From Arthrobacter sp. AFG7.2 (lineage in GTDB: Bacteria; Actinomycetota; Actinomycetes; Actinomycetales; Micrococcaceae), in NCBI RefSeq assembly GCF_002892835.1, contig NZ_PJMB01000004.1:248001-312000 (forward strand): 64,000 nt of DNA, read 5' to 3'. Positions 8,603 to 15,445 of this stretch are shown piece by piece. Position 1 is the stretch's first letter, and each line of letters begins with the position of its first letter. The translations under genes and the position numbers were made by a program. The notes under the pieces are model-generated. The model saw only the letters and a program-made list of their open reading frames with translations. It was not told the origin of the DNA and searched no databases.

Positions 8603-8866
8603 CTAGCGGGAAGCCTGGTCCTGTTCTTCGGCGTTGCGCTTGGCCTTGTCGCCGGCTTCCTTGAGTGCTTCTGCCACCTTGGTCAGCATGGTGGTGTGGG
8701 TGCCGGACCATTCGTTGCGGAACTTGTCCGCGTCGGGGCCCTCCCAGTTGGTGCTGCTCAGAACTTTGGTGAGAGTGGACTTCTGCGTCTCGATTTCGGA
8801 CGCACCTGCCTGAAGCTTGCTGCCCAGCTGACGAAGCTGCTGAACGTCTGCACCCCAAATAGCCAT
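8603..8866 (-). CDS. WXG100 family type VII secretion substrate
   Basis: 87-residue helical protein of the WXG100/ESAT-6 family. The WxG turn is at NWEG near the middle, with a helix of heptad-like character on each side (residues 5-40 and 50-80), the expected hairpin for dimerisation and export by an ESX/Ess machine. The start MAIWGADV is set by GGAGAA upstream; a longer reading frame to 8944 lacks a binding site. No EccC-type ATPase or partner WXG gene is adjacent, so it would use a system encoded elsewhere or have a non-secreted role. Confidence 0.88.
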   Translation of the reverse strand: MAIWGADVQQLRQLGSKLQAGASEIETQKSTLTKVLSSTNWEGPDADKFRNEWSGTHTTMLTKVAEALKEAGDKAKRNAEEQDQASR

Positions 8867-9080
8867 CAGTTTCTCCTTGTAGAATCGCGGATCCGAATAA
8901 GGTCGGCATCCCCAGCGGCCCCCCGGCTCATCCGGAAGATCCATTGCCTAAAACCTACCCCTGGCTCCGAAACAGTGTCGATGGGCACCCCTGCCCATGC
9001 AGCGCTCCCCATGGTTCACCACTGTTCTGCAGAGCCTTAAGGGGGTCGATCCCAGGCGTTCCAGAGCCTAGCATGGCTGT

Positions 9081-9353
9081 ATGTGCCGGAATATCCGAAC
9101 CCTCCACAACTTCGAACCTCACGCCACCTCCGAGGAAGTGCATGCTGCCGCGCTGCAGTATGTGCGCAAAATCAGCGGCAGCACCAAGCCGTCCAAGGCC
9201 AACCAGGAAGCCTTTGATGAGGCAGTCCATGAGATAGCCCACATCACCCATCACCTCCTGGAGGCGCTGGTGTCGCAGGCACCGCCAAAGGACCGGGAAA
9301 CCGAGGCAGCCAAGGCCAAGGCCCGGGCAGCAGTGCGCTACGGCGCGGCCTGA
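9081..9353 (+). CDS. DUF2277 family protein
   Basis: 90-residue protein beginning MCRNIRTLHNFEP, the diagnostic start of DUF2277 (PF10041), followed by the conserved ATSEEVHAAALQYVRKISG and a helical C-terminus with THHLLEAL. The family is widespread and small, with no known biochemical role. TAGCAT lies exactly six bases before the ATG, and there is no ribosome binding site, so translation is probably leaderless. It converges on copA with only ten bases between stops. Confidence 0.9.
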   Translation: MCRNIRTLHNFEPHATSEEVHAAALQYVRKISGSTKPSKANQEAFDEAVHEIAHITHHLLEALVSQAPPKDRETEAAKAKARAAVRYGAA

Positions 9354-9363
9354 CCGCCCGCGG

Positions 9364-11664
9364 CTACCCGCCCTGCGTCTGCTTTCCGAAGCTCCGGAGC
9401 CGCAGCGAGTTGGCCACTACCAGAACTGAGCTGGCGGCCATGGCGGCGCCCGCGATCATCGGGTTGAGCAGGCCCAGGGCCGCCACCGGGATGCCCACCG
9501 CGTTATAGAAGAACGCCCAGAACAGGTTGGTCTTGATGGTGGCAAGGGTCCTGCGCGAGAGCTCGATGGCCTGCGCCACCTGGGCCAGGTCATTGCCCAT
9601 CACGGTCAGGTCCGCGGCCTCGATGGCCACGTCCGTGCCGGAGCCCATGGCAATCCCCAGGTCGGCCTGGGCCAGTGCAGCTGCGTCATTGACCCCGTCC
9701 CCGGCCATGGCCACGGTGGCGCCGCCGGACTGGAGCCTGCGCACAGCCTCTACCTTCCCCTCAGGCAGGACGCCGGCGTAGACGTCCTCCTTGGCGATAC
9801 CGACGGCGGCCGCCACCTGGGCTGCCACGGCAGCGTTGTCACCGGTGAGCAGGATGGGCCGCAAACCAAGCCGCCTCAGGCGTTCGATTGCAGCGGCCGA
9901 GCCTTCCTTGACGGTGTCCCGGAGGCTGATGATGCCGGCGGCGGTTCCGTCCACGGCAATCCAGATGGCCGTGGCGCCGGTGGCTTCCGCTGCTGCAAGC
10001 GACGCCTGCTGCTCCTCCGTAACGCCGATCCCGTTCTGTTCCAGCCAGCCGGTGCGGCCGGCTGTTACCACCCTGCCATTGACGGTTCCGGTAACGCCGC
10101 CGCCGGGAGCGGAACGGAAGCCCTGGACCGCAGGCAGGGCGCCGCCGTCGTCCGTTGTGTGCAGTTCCCTGGTATCCGCGATGGCTGCCGCAGCGATCGC
10201 CCTGGCCACCGGATGTTCTGATGCTGACTCTACGGCGCCGGCCAGACGCAGCACCTCGCGCTCGCCGAAGCCGTCGAAGGCGTCCGTTGCGTCCACGGCC
10301 AGGACGCCCGTGGTCACGGTGCCGGTCTTGTCCAGCAGGATCGTGTCAACGGTGCGGGTGTCCTCGAGGACCTGCGGACCTTTGATGAGGATGCCCAGCT
10401 GGGCGCCACGTCCGGTCCCGGTAAGGAGGCCAACAGGGGTGGCGAGGCCCAGTGCGCAGGGGCAGGCAATCACCAGGACGGCGACGGCGGCGGTAAAGGC
10501 CGCGCGGAGGTCACCGCTGCCCACCTCCGGCCCCGTGAAGAGCAGCCACAGCACGAACGTGAGTGCGGCGATGGCCAACACCACCGGAACAAAGACTGCG
10601 CTGATACGGTCTGCGAGGCGCGCGATGGGAGCCTTGCCGGTCTGTGCCTGCGACACGAGCCGCGCCATCTGCGCCAGGGTTGTCTCAGATCCCACCCGGG
10701 TTGCGCGGACCAGCAGGCGGCCCGACGTGTTAATGGTGGCCCCCGTGACGCGGCTGCCCGGCCCGACCTCCACCGGGACCGACTCGCCGGTCACCAGTGA
10801 GGCGTCGACGGCCGAATCCCCGTCCGTGACCACGCCGTCGGTGGCTATCTTTTCGCCGGGCCGGACCACCAGGACGTCGTCCACCTGCAGCTGGTCGGCC
10901 CGGATCAGTTGTTCCTGCCCGTTACGCAGGATGGTGGCATCCTTGGCACCCAGGTTCAGGAGGGCCTGCAGGGCGTCACCGGCCTTTTGTTTGGCATTGG
11001 CTTCCATGTACCGGCCCAGGAGCAGGAAGGTGGTGACGACGGCGGCCACTTCAAAATACAGGCCGCCGGTCTCCATGCCTTCCATTCCGGGGTGTTCAGT
11101 CATCCGGGGATCGGCCGCCAGTTGCCACGCCGAGAACAGGTAGGCCGCCGTCACGCCGATGGACACCAGGGTGTCCATGGTGGAGGCGAGGTGGCGGGCA
11201 TTGATGGCTGCTGCCCGGTGGAAAGGCCAGGCCGCCCAGGTCACCACCGGCAGCGCCAGCAGCGCTGCCACCCAGCCCCAGTGCGGGAACTGGGCCCCGG
11301 GAACCATGGAGATCACGAAGACCGGAACGGTCAGGAGCGCGGCAAGGACCAGGCGCGGCCGGAGCCGGGACGCAGGCACCTCAGCGGGTGCAGGCGTTTC
11401 AGTGCCTGCCTTGGCCTCTGGCGGCCGGCGAATCGTCGCCTTGTAACCTGCGGCTTCCACAGTGGCCGCAATCTGCTCATCCGAGATGCCGGCCGGGACG
11501 GTGACGTGGGCTGATTCCAGGGGCAGGTTGACCGAGGCCTGGACGCCGTCGAGCTTGCCGAGTTTCTTCTCCACCCGGTTGACGCAGGAGGCGCAGGTCA
11601 TGCCCTCAATGTCGAGTTCCACTACCCGGGTGGCGGGCTGGTGGAGGAGTTCCTGGTTGCTCAT
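9364..11664 (-). CDS. copA: Copper-exporting P1B-type ATPase CopA
   Basis: Exports Cu(I) across the cytoplasmic membrane using ATP. 766 residues. One N-terminal heavy-metal domain has GMTCASC at residues 21-27. The transmembrane CPC motif (CPCALGLATP) is near residue 400, the phosphorylated aspartate in DKTGTVTTG near 444, SEHPVA in the nucleotide domain, TGD, and the hinge GDGVNDAAAL near 655. These identify the copper/silver P1B-1 class. The start has AAGGA six bases upstream. Last gene of a csoR-copZ-copA operon, 26 bases after copZ, so induced by copper through CsoR. Confidence 0.96.
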   Translation of the reverse strand: MSNQELLHQPATRVVELDIEGMTCASCVNRVEKKLGKLDGVQASVNLPLESAHVTVPAGISDEQIAATVEAAGYKATIRRPPEAKAGTETPAPAEVPASRLRPRLVLAALLTVPVFVISMVPGAQFPHWGWVAALLALPVVTWAAWPFHRAAAINARHLASTMDTLVSIGVTAAYLFSAWQLAADPRMTEHPGMEGMETGGLYFEVAAVVTTFLLLGRYMEANAKQKAGDALQALLNLGAKDATILRNGQEQLIRADQLQVDDVLVVRPGEKIATDGVVTDGDSAVDASLVTGESVPVEVGPGSRVTGATINTSGRLLVRATRVGSETTLAQMARLVSQAQTGKAPIARLADRISAVFVPVVLAIAALTFVLWLLFTGPEVGSGDLRAAFTAAVAVLVIACPCALGLATPVGLLTGTGRGAQLGILIKGPQVLEDTRTVDTILLDKTGTVTTGVLAVDATDAFDGFGEREVLRLAGAVESASEHPVARAIAAAAIADTRELHTTDDGGALPAVQGFRSAPGGGVTGTVNGRVVTAGRTGWLEQNGIGVTEEQQASLAAAEATGATAIWIAVDGTAAGIISLRDTVKEGSAAAIERLRRLGLRPILLTGDNAAVAAQVAAAVGIAKEDVYAGVLPEGKVEAVRRLQSGGATVAMAGDGVNDAAALAQADLGIAMGSGTDVAIEAADLTVMGNDLAQVAQAIELSRRTLATIKTNLFWAFFYNAVGIPVAALGLLNPMIAGAAMAASSVLVVANSLRLRSFGKQTQGG

Positions 11665-11690
11665 GCGGGGTCCTTGATCCTGGGGAATCT

Positions 11691-11930
11691 CTAGGCGTCG
11701 TTGGCAACGACCAGGTAGCCGGCCTCGGCCACTGCCTCGCCGATCTCCGAAGGGGAGAGTTCCTTGCTGGAGGTGATGGTCACTGTGGAGATGCCTCCGG
11801 CGTTCAGTTCCACGCCTACTTCTTCGACGCCGGCCAGCGCTTCAAGTTCTTCGCTGACTGCAGAGACGCAGTGTCCGCAGGTCATTCCGGACACGCTGAC
11901 GGTGGTGGTGGTGGGGGAGGTGGTGCTCAT
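11691..11930 (-). CDS. copZ: Heavy-metal-associated domain copper chaperone CopZ
   Basis: 79-residue cytosolic copper chaperone with one HMA domain. GMTCGHC supplies the two cysteines that bind Cu(I), and the beta-alpha-beta-beta-alpha-beta pattern runs to GYLVVAND. It should pass copper to the N-terminal domain of CopA. A low-complexity Thr/Ser stretch precedes the domain. AAGGAG lies five bases before the ATG. It sits between csoR and copA in the copper operon, 60 bases after csoR. Confidence 0.94.
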   Translation of the reverse strand: MSTTSPTTTTVSVSGMTCGHCVSAVSEELEALAGVEEVGVELNAGGISTVTITSSKELSPSEIGEAVAEAGYLVVANDA

Positions 11931-11990
11931 GGTTACTCCTTCAGTGCGGCCGGCGGTAGCCGGCCAATGAATGCGGGTAGCGGGGGGGGA

Positions 11991-12341
11991 CTAGCGGAGC
12001 AGGCGGCCGATGGCGTCGGCGGCTTCCTTGACCTTGGCATCGATTGCTTCGGCGCGGGCTTCAGGATCGGGTTCGGCGGCGGCGCCCACAACACAGTGGC
12101 CGATGTGCTCTTCCACCAACCCAAGGCTGACGGCGTGCAGGGCCTTGGTGACGGCTGAAACCTGGGTGAGGATGTCAATGCAGTACTTATCCTCATCCAC
12201 CATGCGCGCGATCCCGCGGACCTGGCCCTCGATCCGCTTCAGCCTGCGGAGGTAGGCCTCTTTGTTGCCGGTATAGCCGTGCTGCGCCTGTTCCTGCGCG
12301 GATGCAGGCGCAGTTACTGCCACTTCTTCCGTCGTTTTCAT
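11991..12341 (-). CDS. csoR: Copper-sensing transcriptional repressor CsoR
   Basis: Homotetrameric helical repressor that leaves DNA when it binds Cu(I). 116 residues. The Cu(I) ligand set Cys-His-Cys is at C54, H79 and C83, with the spacing of characterised CsoR proteins (YCIDIL and EEHIGHC). NKEAYLRRLKRIEGQVRGIARM is the family's first-helix DNA-binding region. First gene of the csoR-copZ-copA operon. The start ATG lies eight bases after the -10, so the mRNA is probably leaderless, and two copper boxes overlap the promoter, giving autoregulation. Confidence 0.95.
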   Translation of the reverse strand: MKTTEEVAVTAPASAQEQAQHGYTGNKEAYLRRLKRIEGQVRGIARMVDEDKYCIDILTQVSAVTKALHAVSLGLVEEHIGHCVVGAAAEPDPEARAEAIDAKVKEAADAIGRLLR

Positions 12342-12349
12342 ATGACGAT

Positions 12350-12394
12350 CTTATACCCCTCGGGGGTATCGAATCAAGTACCCCATAGGGGTAT
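12350..12394 (-). promoter_or_regulatory. csoR promoter with two CsoR operators
   Basis: Leftward -35 TTGATT (12377-12372) and -10 TATAAG (12355-12350) are 16 bases apart. ATACCCC-TCG-GGGGTAT (12353-12369) fills the spacer and overlaps the -10. A second palindrome, GTACCCC-ATA-GGGGTAT (12378-12394), lies upstream of the -35. Both match the G-tract palindromes bound by CsoR. Their centres are 25 bases apart. Occupancy of the first box would directly block RNA polymerase. Confidence 0.85.
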
Positions 12395-12429
12395 AGGCGC
12401 AGGCGTACGGTCCAAACCGCTGTGGGCAC

Positions 12430-12474
12430 AAAAAAGCTCCGGAGTGCGTTATTGGGGGATACGCACTCCGGAGC
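12430..12474 (-). terminator. Intrinsic terminator of the sortase/universal stress operon
   Basis: A perfect 14-bp stem, GCTCCGGAGTGCGT (12436-12449) with ACGCACTCCGGAGC (12461-12474), encloses an 11-base loop. On the leftward strand it is followed by a run of six T, a textbook Rho-independent terminator. It lies about 150 bases past the universal stress gene and before the csoR promoter region. Nothing else is evident between 12475 and 12624. Confidence 0.85.
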
Positions 12475-12624
12475 AGCTTTTGGGCAAATCCGGCTTTCAG
12501 GTAGACAGACCGTTCTTGCTTGTTTCAGCTTAGTGGGTGGAAGCGGAGTCCGCTACCTGGCTGAATAACTACTTTCGCTTTATTTTTCGCAGCTCATGAA
12601 AGTGCCGGGATACGGTCGCCGGGG

Positions 12625-13143
12625 TCAGGGCCGGTCCTCATGGGCAGGCATCCGATAGGGGACCACAAGGACGGGCTTGCTTTGATGATGGCTGAGCCAC
12701 GCGCCTACCGATCCGCTCAATGCTTCTGCAAGCCGATGGGAGAAGCCGCGCTCCGGGGTGCCCACAATGATCATGGGCGCGTCCAGTTCTGCAGCCAGCT
12801 GCGCCAGGGCGCGGCCCGAGCTGCCGGTGAGCGTCCGCAGCGACCACTCCACCGGTTTGGCTGCCGCCGGAACTTTCGCCACGGCCGTTTCGATGACTTC
12901 TCTCAGCTCCACTGTCCGGGCACGGATGTCCTCATCGTCTGCATCCGGATGGAGGGAAAGCCGGTGGGCGGACCGGGCGGGGTCCCAGTCCACGAGGTAG
13001 CTGGCCTCATCCACATAGGCGCAGACCAGGGGAGCACCCAGCTGTGCCGCGAGCGTCGCGGCAGTGTGCAGGACCTCCGGATGCTGCTTGGGCATGATCC
13101 CCACCAGCAGAGGCGCCGTGCCGCTGAATCCCTCGGACGTCAT
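12625..13143 (-). CDS. Universal stress protein family (UspA-like)
   Basis: Cytosolic nucleotide-binding stress protein of 172 residues with one Usp domain. The alpha/beta fold starts at PLLVGIMPKQHPEVL and ends in the ATP-binding region VGTPERGFSHRLAEALSGSVGAW with final strand KPVLVVPY. The glycine spacing is close to the G-x2-G-x9-G(S/T) motif of ATP-binding members but less regular, so nucleotide binding is uncertain. It overlaps the end of the sortase gene by four bases (ATGA), so the two are translationally coupled, an unusual pairing. A strong terminator follows. Confidence 0.85.
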   Translation of the reverse strand: MTSEGFSGTAPLLVGIMPKQHPEVLHTAATLAAQLGAPLVCAYVDEASYLVDWDPARSAHRLSLHPDADDEDIRARTVELREVIETAVAKVPAAAKPVEWSLRTLTGSSGRALAQLAAELDAPMIIVGTPERGFSHRLAEALSGSVGAWLSHHQSKPVLVVPYRMPAHEDRP

Positions 13144-13964
13144 AGCCCATTGTCCGCCCGCTCAAGGCCGTCTGAACAGGCCGGGCAGGCCTGTTTGCCC
13201 TGGTTGGCCGGAGCCGCCGGGCCCGCAGGGGCGGCGGTGACCACCACGTTCTTGCCCCACGGGTCTTCGGTGTAACAGCTGATGAGGACAAGCCTGTTGG
13301 GCACTATGTCCCATATCGGGCTGTCCTTCAGGCCTGACTTCAGGTAGGTTGCCACGCTTTCCACCTGGTAGGACATGCTGCCGGCAGCAGTGTCCACGTC
13401 AAAGCGGTCACCCGCCTGCGCTGCGGAGCTGAGCTGGTTGAAGGGAGCATCCGCCCCATCCCAGCTGTGTCCGACCACGTAGGTTGTATTCGCAGACCCG
13501 TTCCCCGGCATCCCGAACGTTGCCAGCCAGTAGCCGTCCTTCGTTTCGGGCGGCACGATGGTTTGGCTGGACTGTGCCGCGCCATCCAGTTCCATCCGGT
13601 GCACCGGCACCTCGAAGCCTGCCGACGGGTAGCGGATGCGGAGCGGGGCGGCTGCTTCGGGGAGCACGGGTTGCGGGGCAGGAGCCGTTGCAGGCCCGGA
13701 AGATTCAGGGACGCCTCCTGATCTGCCAGTTGCGGCGATCGGGGCCGGCCCGGGAGGAACTGATGTGGGCGCGGACCCCGCGGCCGGCAGGGGGCCTGAG
13801 CCGTTGCCACCTGGAGCGGTGTTCATGTGGCTGGACAGGGGTGCGCCGAAGGTTATGGCCAGGAAAGCCAGGACACCGCACAGGAGAATTGCCAGATCCC
13901 CCCGGCTCCAGCGCCGCCGCGGGCCCTTCGTGTCTGCACTGTGCCGGCTGCGAACCGTCGCCAT
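13140..13964 (-). CDS. Class F sortase
   Basis: Membrane-anchored cysteine transpeptidase expected to attach surface proteins to peptidoglycan. 274 residues: a basic N-terminus, one transmembrane helix (about 22-42), a long Pro/Ala/Ser linker to about 105, then the sortase beta-barrel. The catalytic His is in YVVGHSWDG and the Cys in LVLISCYTEDPW. The usual catalytic Arg after the Cys is not evident; the segment reads GKNVVVTA. The C-terminal tail carries an extra CPAC pair. GGAG precedes the ATG. It is downstream of a gene for a probable wall-anchored protein, its likely substrate. Confidence 0.88.
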   Translation of the reverse strand: MATVRSRHSADTKGPRRRWSRGDLAILLCGVLAFLAITFGAPLSSHMNTAPGGNGSGPLPAAGSAPTSVPPGPAPIAATGRSGGVPESSGPATAPAPQPVLPEAAAPLRIRYPSAGFEVPVHRMELDGAAQSSQTIVPPETKDGYWLATFGMPGNGSANTTYVVGHSWDGADAPFNQLSSAAQAGDRFDVDTAAGSMSYQVESVATYLKSGLKDSPIWDIVPNRLVLISCYTEDPWGKNVVVTAAPAGPAAPANQGKQACPACSDGLERADNGL

Positions 13965-13994
13965 GGTGGCTCCTAATGGCTCGAGATGGAAAGG

Positions 13995-14035
13995 AAGGAA
14001 GGCGCCCCACCGGGCACTGGCAGGACGCCTTCCTT
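13995..14035 (-). terminator. Hairpin between the surface protein gene and the sortase gene
   Basis: AAGGAAGGCG (13995-14004) and CGCCTTCCTT (14026-14035) form a perfect 10-bp stem with a 21-base loop, 34 bases after the leftward surface protein stop. On that strand the stem is followed by a moderately T-rich stretch. It could terminate or attenuate transcription before the sortase gene. Confidence 0.55.
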
Positions 14036-14069
14036 GTCTAGGGGCTCAGCGCTTTAGTGGCGGCGCGCT

Positions 14070-14882
14070 TTAGCCGGCCGGGGTAAACGGACGCGTCCGG
14101 CGGCGGAGTGCCACCGCCGCTCCTGCCGCTGCCAAAGCTCCCAGTCCAGCAAGCCAGGAGGGGGCGCTCTCAGAGCCACCGATGGCGGTCTGCGCGTTGT
14201 ACCCCTGGTTGGTTCCCAGCGAGCTGGCGGCGGGGGAGGCGCCTGTAACTGCCGTAGGCCGCCCCTGCTGCTTGTCGGTCTTGGCCTGCGCGGCGGCCGG
14301 GACAGCAGTTGCCGGCTGTTCAGCCGCAGGAGTTTGTGCGGACGTCCCGGCGGTTGGCTGCTCCGTCCCGGTTTGCTCGACGACGACTGGCTGCTCCCCG
14401 GGAGGATCGATTACTGGAGTGTCCGTCGGAGTTTCGACAGGGGGCGGGTCCACCTCACCAGCCGGCGGGTCGACCTGGTCAGCCGGGGGGTCGACCTGGT
14501 CAGCCGGGGGGTCGACCTGGTCAGCCGGGGGGTCGACCTGGTCAGCCGGGGGGTCGACCTGGTCAGCGGGCGGGTCCACCTCGTCAGCGGGCGGGTTCAC
14601 CTCCGGCAGCGTTTCGCCCGGCGGCAACGCCGCGCATTTGTCGGCGTAGAGAAGCTTTCCGGCGTCCGTCCAGTTCTTGCCTGGCGACGTGGATGTGGGC
14701 GGAATGATGTCCAGCGGATGCTGATCGTGGCCTGCCAGGCCGTTGACATTGAATTCCAGCGGCTTCCAGCTGCCGCCGTCGCTGTGGCAGACGATGACTC
14801 TTTCAGGCGCTGCCATGGCCGGTGCCGTCACGCTGATCAGCCCCAGCCCGACGACCCCCAAAGCGGCAAAGGTACGTTTCAT
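14070..14882 (-). CDS. Secreted, probably cell-wall-anchored protein with DPPADQV repeats
   Basis: 270-residue exported protein. A signal peptide (MKRTFAALGVVGLGL...AMA) is followed by a small domain with VCHSDGGSW and GLAGHDQHPLDIIPP, a Cys/His pattern seen in actinobacterial surface proteins. Residues about 95-145 are seven-residue repeats, NPPADEV then five DPPADQV then DPPAGEV, forming a rigid acidic stalk. A Pro/Thr/Ala/Gln-rich segment follows. The C-terminus is a hydrophobic helix plus RRRTRPFTPAG, like a sorting signal, but there is no LPxTG; TAIGG is the nearest candidate. GGGGAG supports the start. Probable substrate of the adjacent sortase. Confidence 0.78.
   Translation of the reverse strand: MKRTFAALGVVGLGLISVTAPAMAAPERVIVCHSDGGSWKPLEFNVNGLAGHDQHPLDIIPPTSTSPGKNWTDAGKLLYADKCAALPPGETLPEVNPPADEVDPPADQVDPPADQVDPPADQVDPPADQVDPPADQVDPPAGEVDPPPVETPTDTPVIDPPGEQPVVVEQTGTEQPTAGTSAQTPAAEQPATAVPAAAQAKTDKQQGRPTAVTGASPAASSLGTNQGYNAQTAIGGSESAPSWLAGLGALAAAGAAVALRRRTRPFTPAG
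14444..14605. repeat. 21-bp tandem repeat within the surface protein gene
   Basis: About seven and a half copies of a 21-bp unit with core GGGTCGACCTGGTCAGCC. The five central copies are nearly identical at the DNA level, while the outer ones carry third-base and amino-acid changes. The unit encodes DPPADQV in frame, so copy-number change would alter stalk length without breaking the reading frame. Confidence 0.92.
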
Positions 14883-15009
14883 TGTTTTCTCCCCAGGTTT
14901 TGATGTGAAACGGACCATGATGGGAGGGCCAGCACTTGCGGCGAATGCCCCAGCAGCACGGTCAGCTTGCTTGAGATTTCAGGCTAGGTGGCCAGCCGGA
15001 ACCGATCCT

Positions 15010-15069
15010 GAGTAGGGGGTACTCGTCTTTTCCGGTACCGGGTCAATGTGGTTACTTGCGGGTACCCGC
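15010..15069. promoter_or_regulatory. Cluster of GTAC-centred palindromes upstream of the small protein gene
   Basis: Three palindromes occur in 60 bases: GAGTA-GGGGG-TACTC (15010-15024), CCGGTACCGG (15032-15041) and GCGGGTACCCGC (15058-15069). A further half-site GCGGGTACC lies near 15108. The last two have GTAC at their exact centre. They may be operator sites for the rightward gene at 15174 or the leftward surface protein gene. No regulator is identified. The rest of the 14883-15173 gap shows nothing recognisable. Confidence 0.35.
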
Positions 15070-15173
15070 ATCGTGAAGGGACTAAAGCACTGGCTACCTG
15101 CACGCCGGGCGGGTACCTTGTCCGGCGATCCGGGCGCGCTTAATGTTGGAGCAACGAAAGGTGCGTGAGTTTC

Positions 15174-15374
15174 ATGGAAATCTTCATGTGGTGGCTGGAT
15201 CTGGACCTGGCCAGCAAGGAATGGCTGCGGGAGAACCTTCGTGCCGACGAACTGCCCCTGCCTGTGCTCCAGGGAATTGCGGAAGCGGGCGGGCCGCACC
15301 CCGACAATCCCGCCGGGGTCCTGACTCCGGCGGACTGGGACTTCATCGAAACCCAGTCTGAATTTGTGGACTGA
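15174..15374 (+). CDS. Small acidic protein, function unknown
   Basis: Acidic protein of 66 residues starting MEIFMWWLDLDLASKEWL, with a predicted amphipathic helix, then a Pro/Gly loop and an acidic C-terminus (ADWDFIETQSEFVD). It has no cysteines or membrane segment. An in-frame GTG at 15165 is an alternative start; a weak AGG sits three bases before that one, so the start is uncertain. I do not recognise the family. Codon use matches its neighbours, which supports a real gene. It lies 71 bases before the beta-propeller gene. Confidence 0.6.
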   Translation: MEIFMWWLDLDLASKEWLRENLRADELPLPVLQGIAEAGGPHPDNPAGVLTPADWDFIETQSEFVD

Positions 15375-15445
15375 GTCTTCCGCGGGCCTGCACGGGGAGG
15401 AAAAAACCGTTGCGGGTCACCGGGGGCGGTGGTTGCATGGTGGGC

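Noticed and set aside
7311..8909. Long leftward open frame of 532 codons opposite the EamA and WXG100 genes
   Set aside because: Antisense shadow of the EamA gene: rich in Gly, Arg, Gln and His, with no recognisable domain, while the forward frame has clear transporter helices.
9791..11143. Rightward open frame of 450 codons opposite copA
   Set aside because: Ser/Ala/Arg-rich antisense frame; copA on the other strand has every P-type ATPase motif.
14070..14882. LPxTG sorting motif in the surface protein
   Set aside because: No LPxTG or LAxTG occurs; TAVTG and TAIGG resemble parts of one but lie at different distances from the helix, so neither was annotated as a site.
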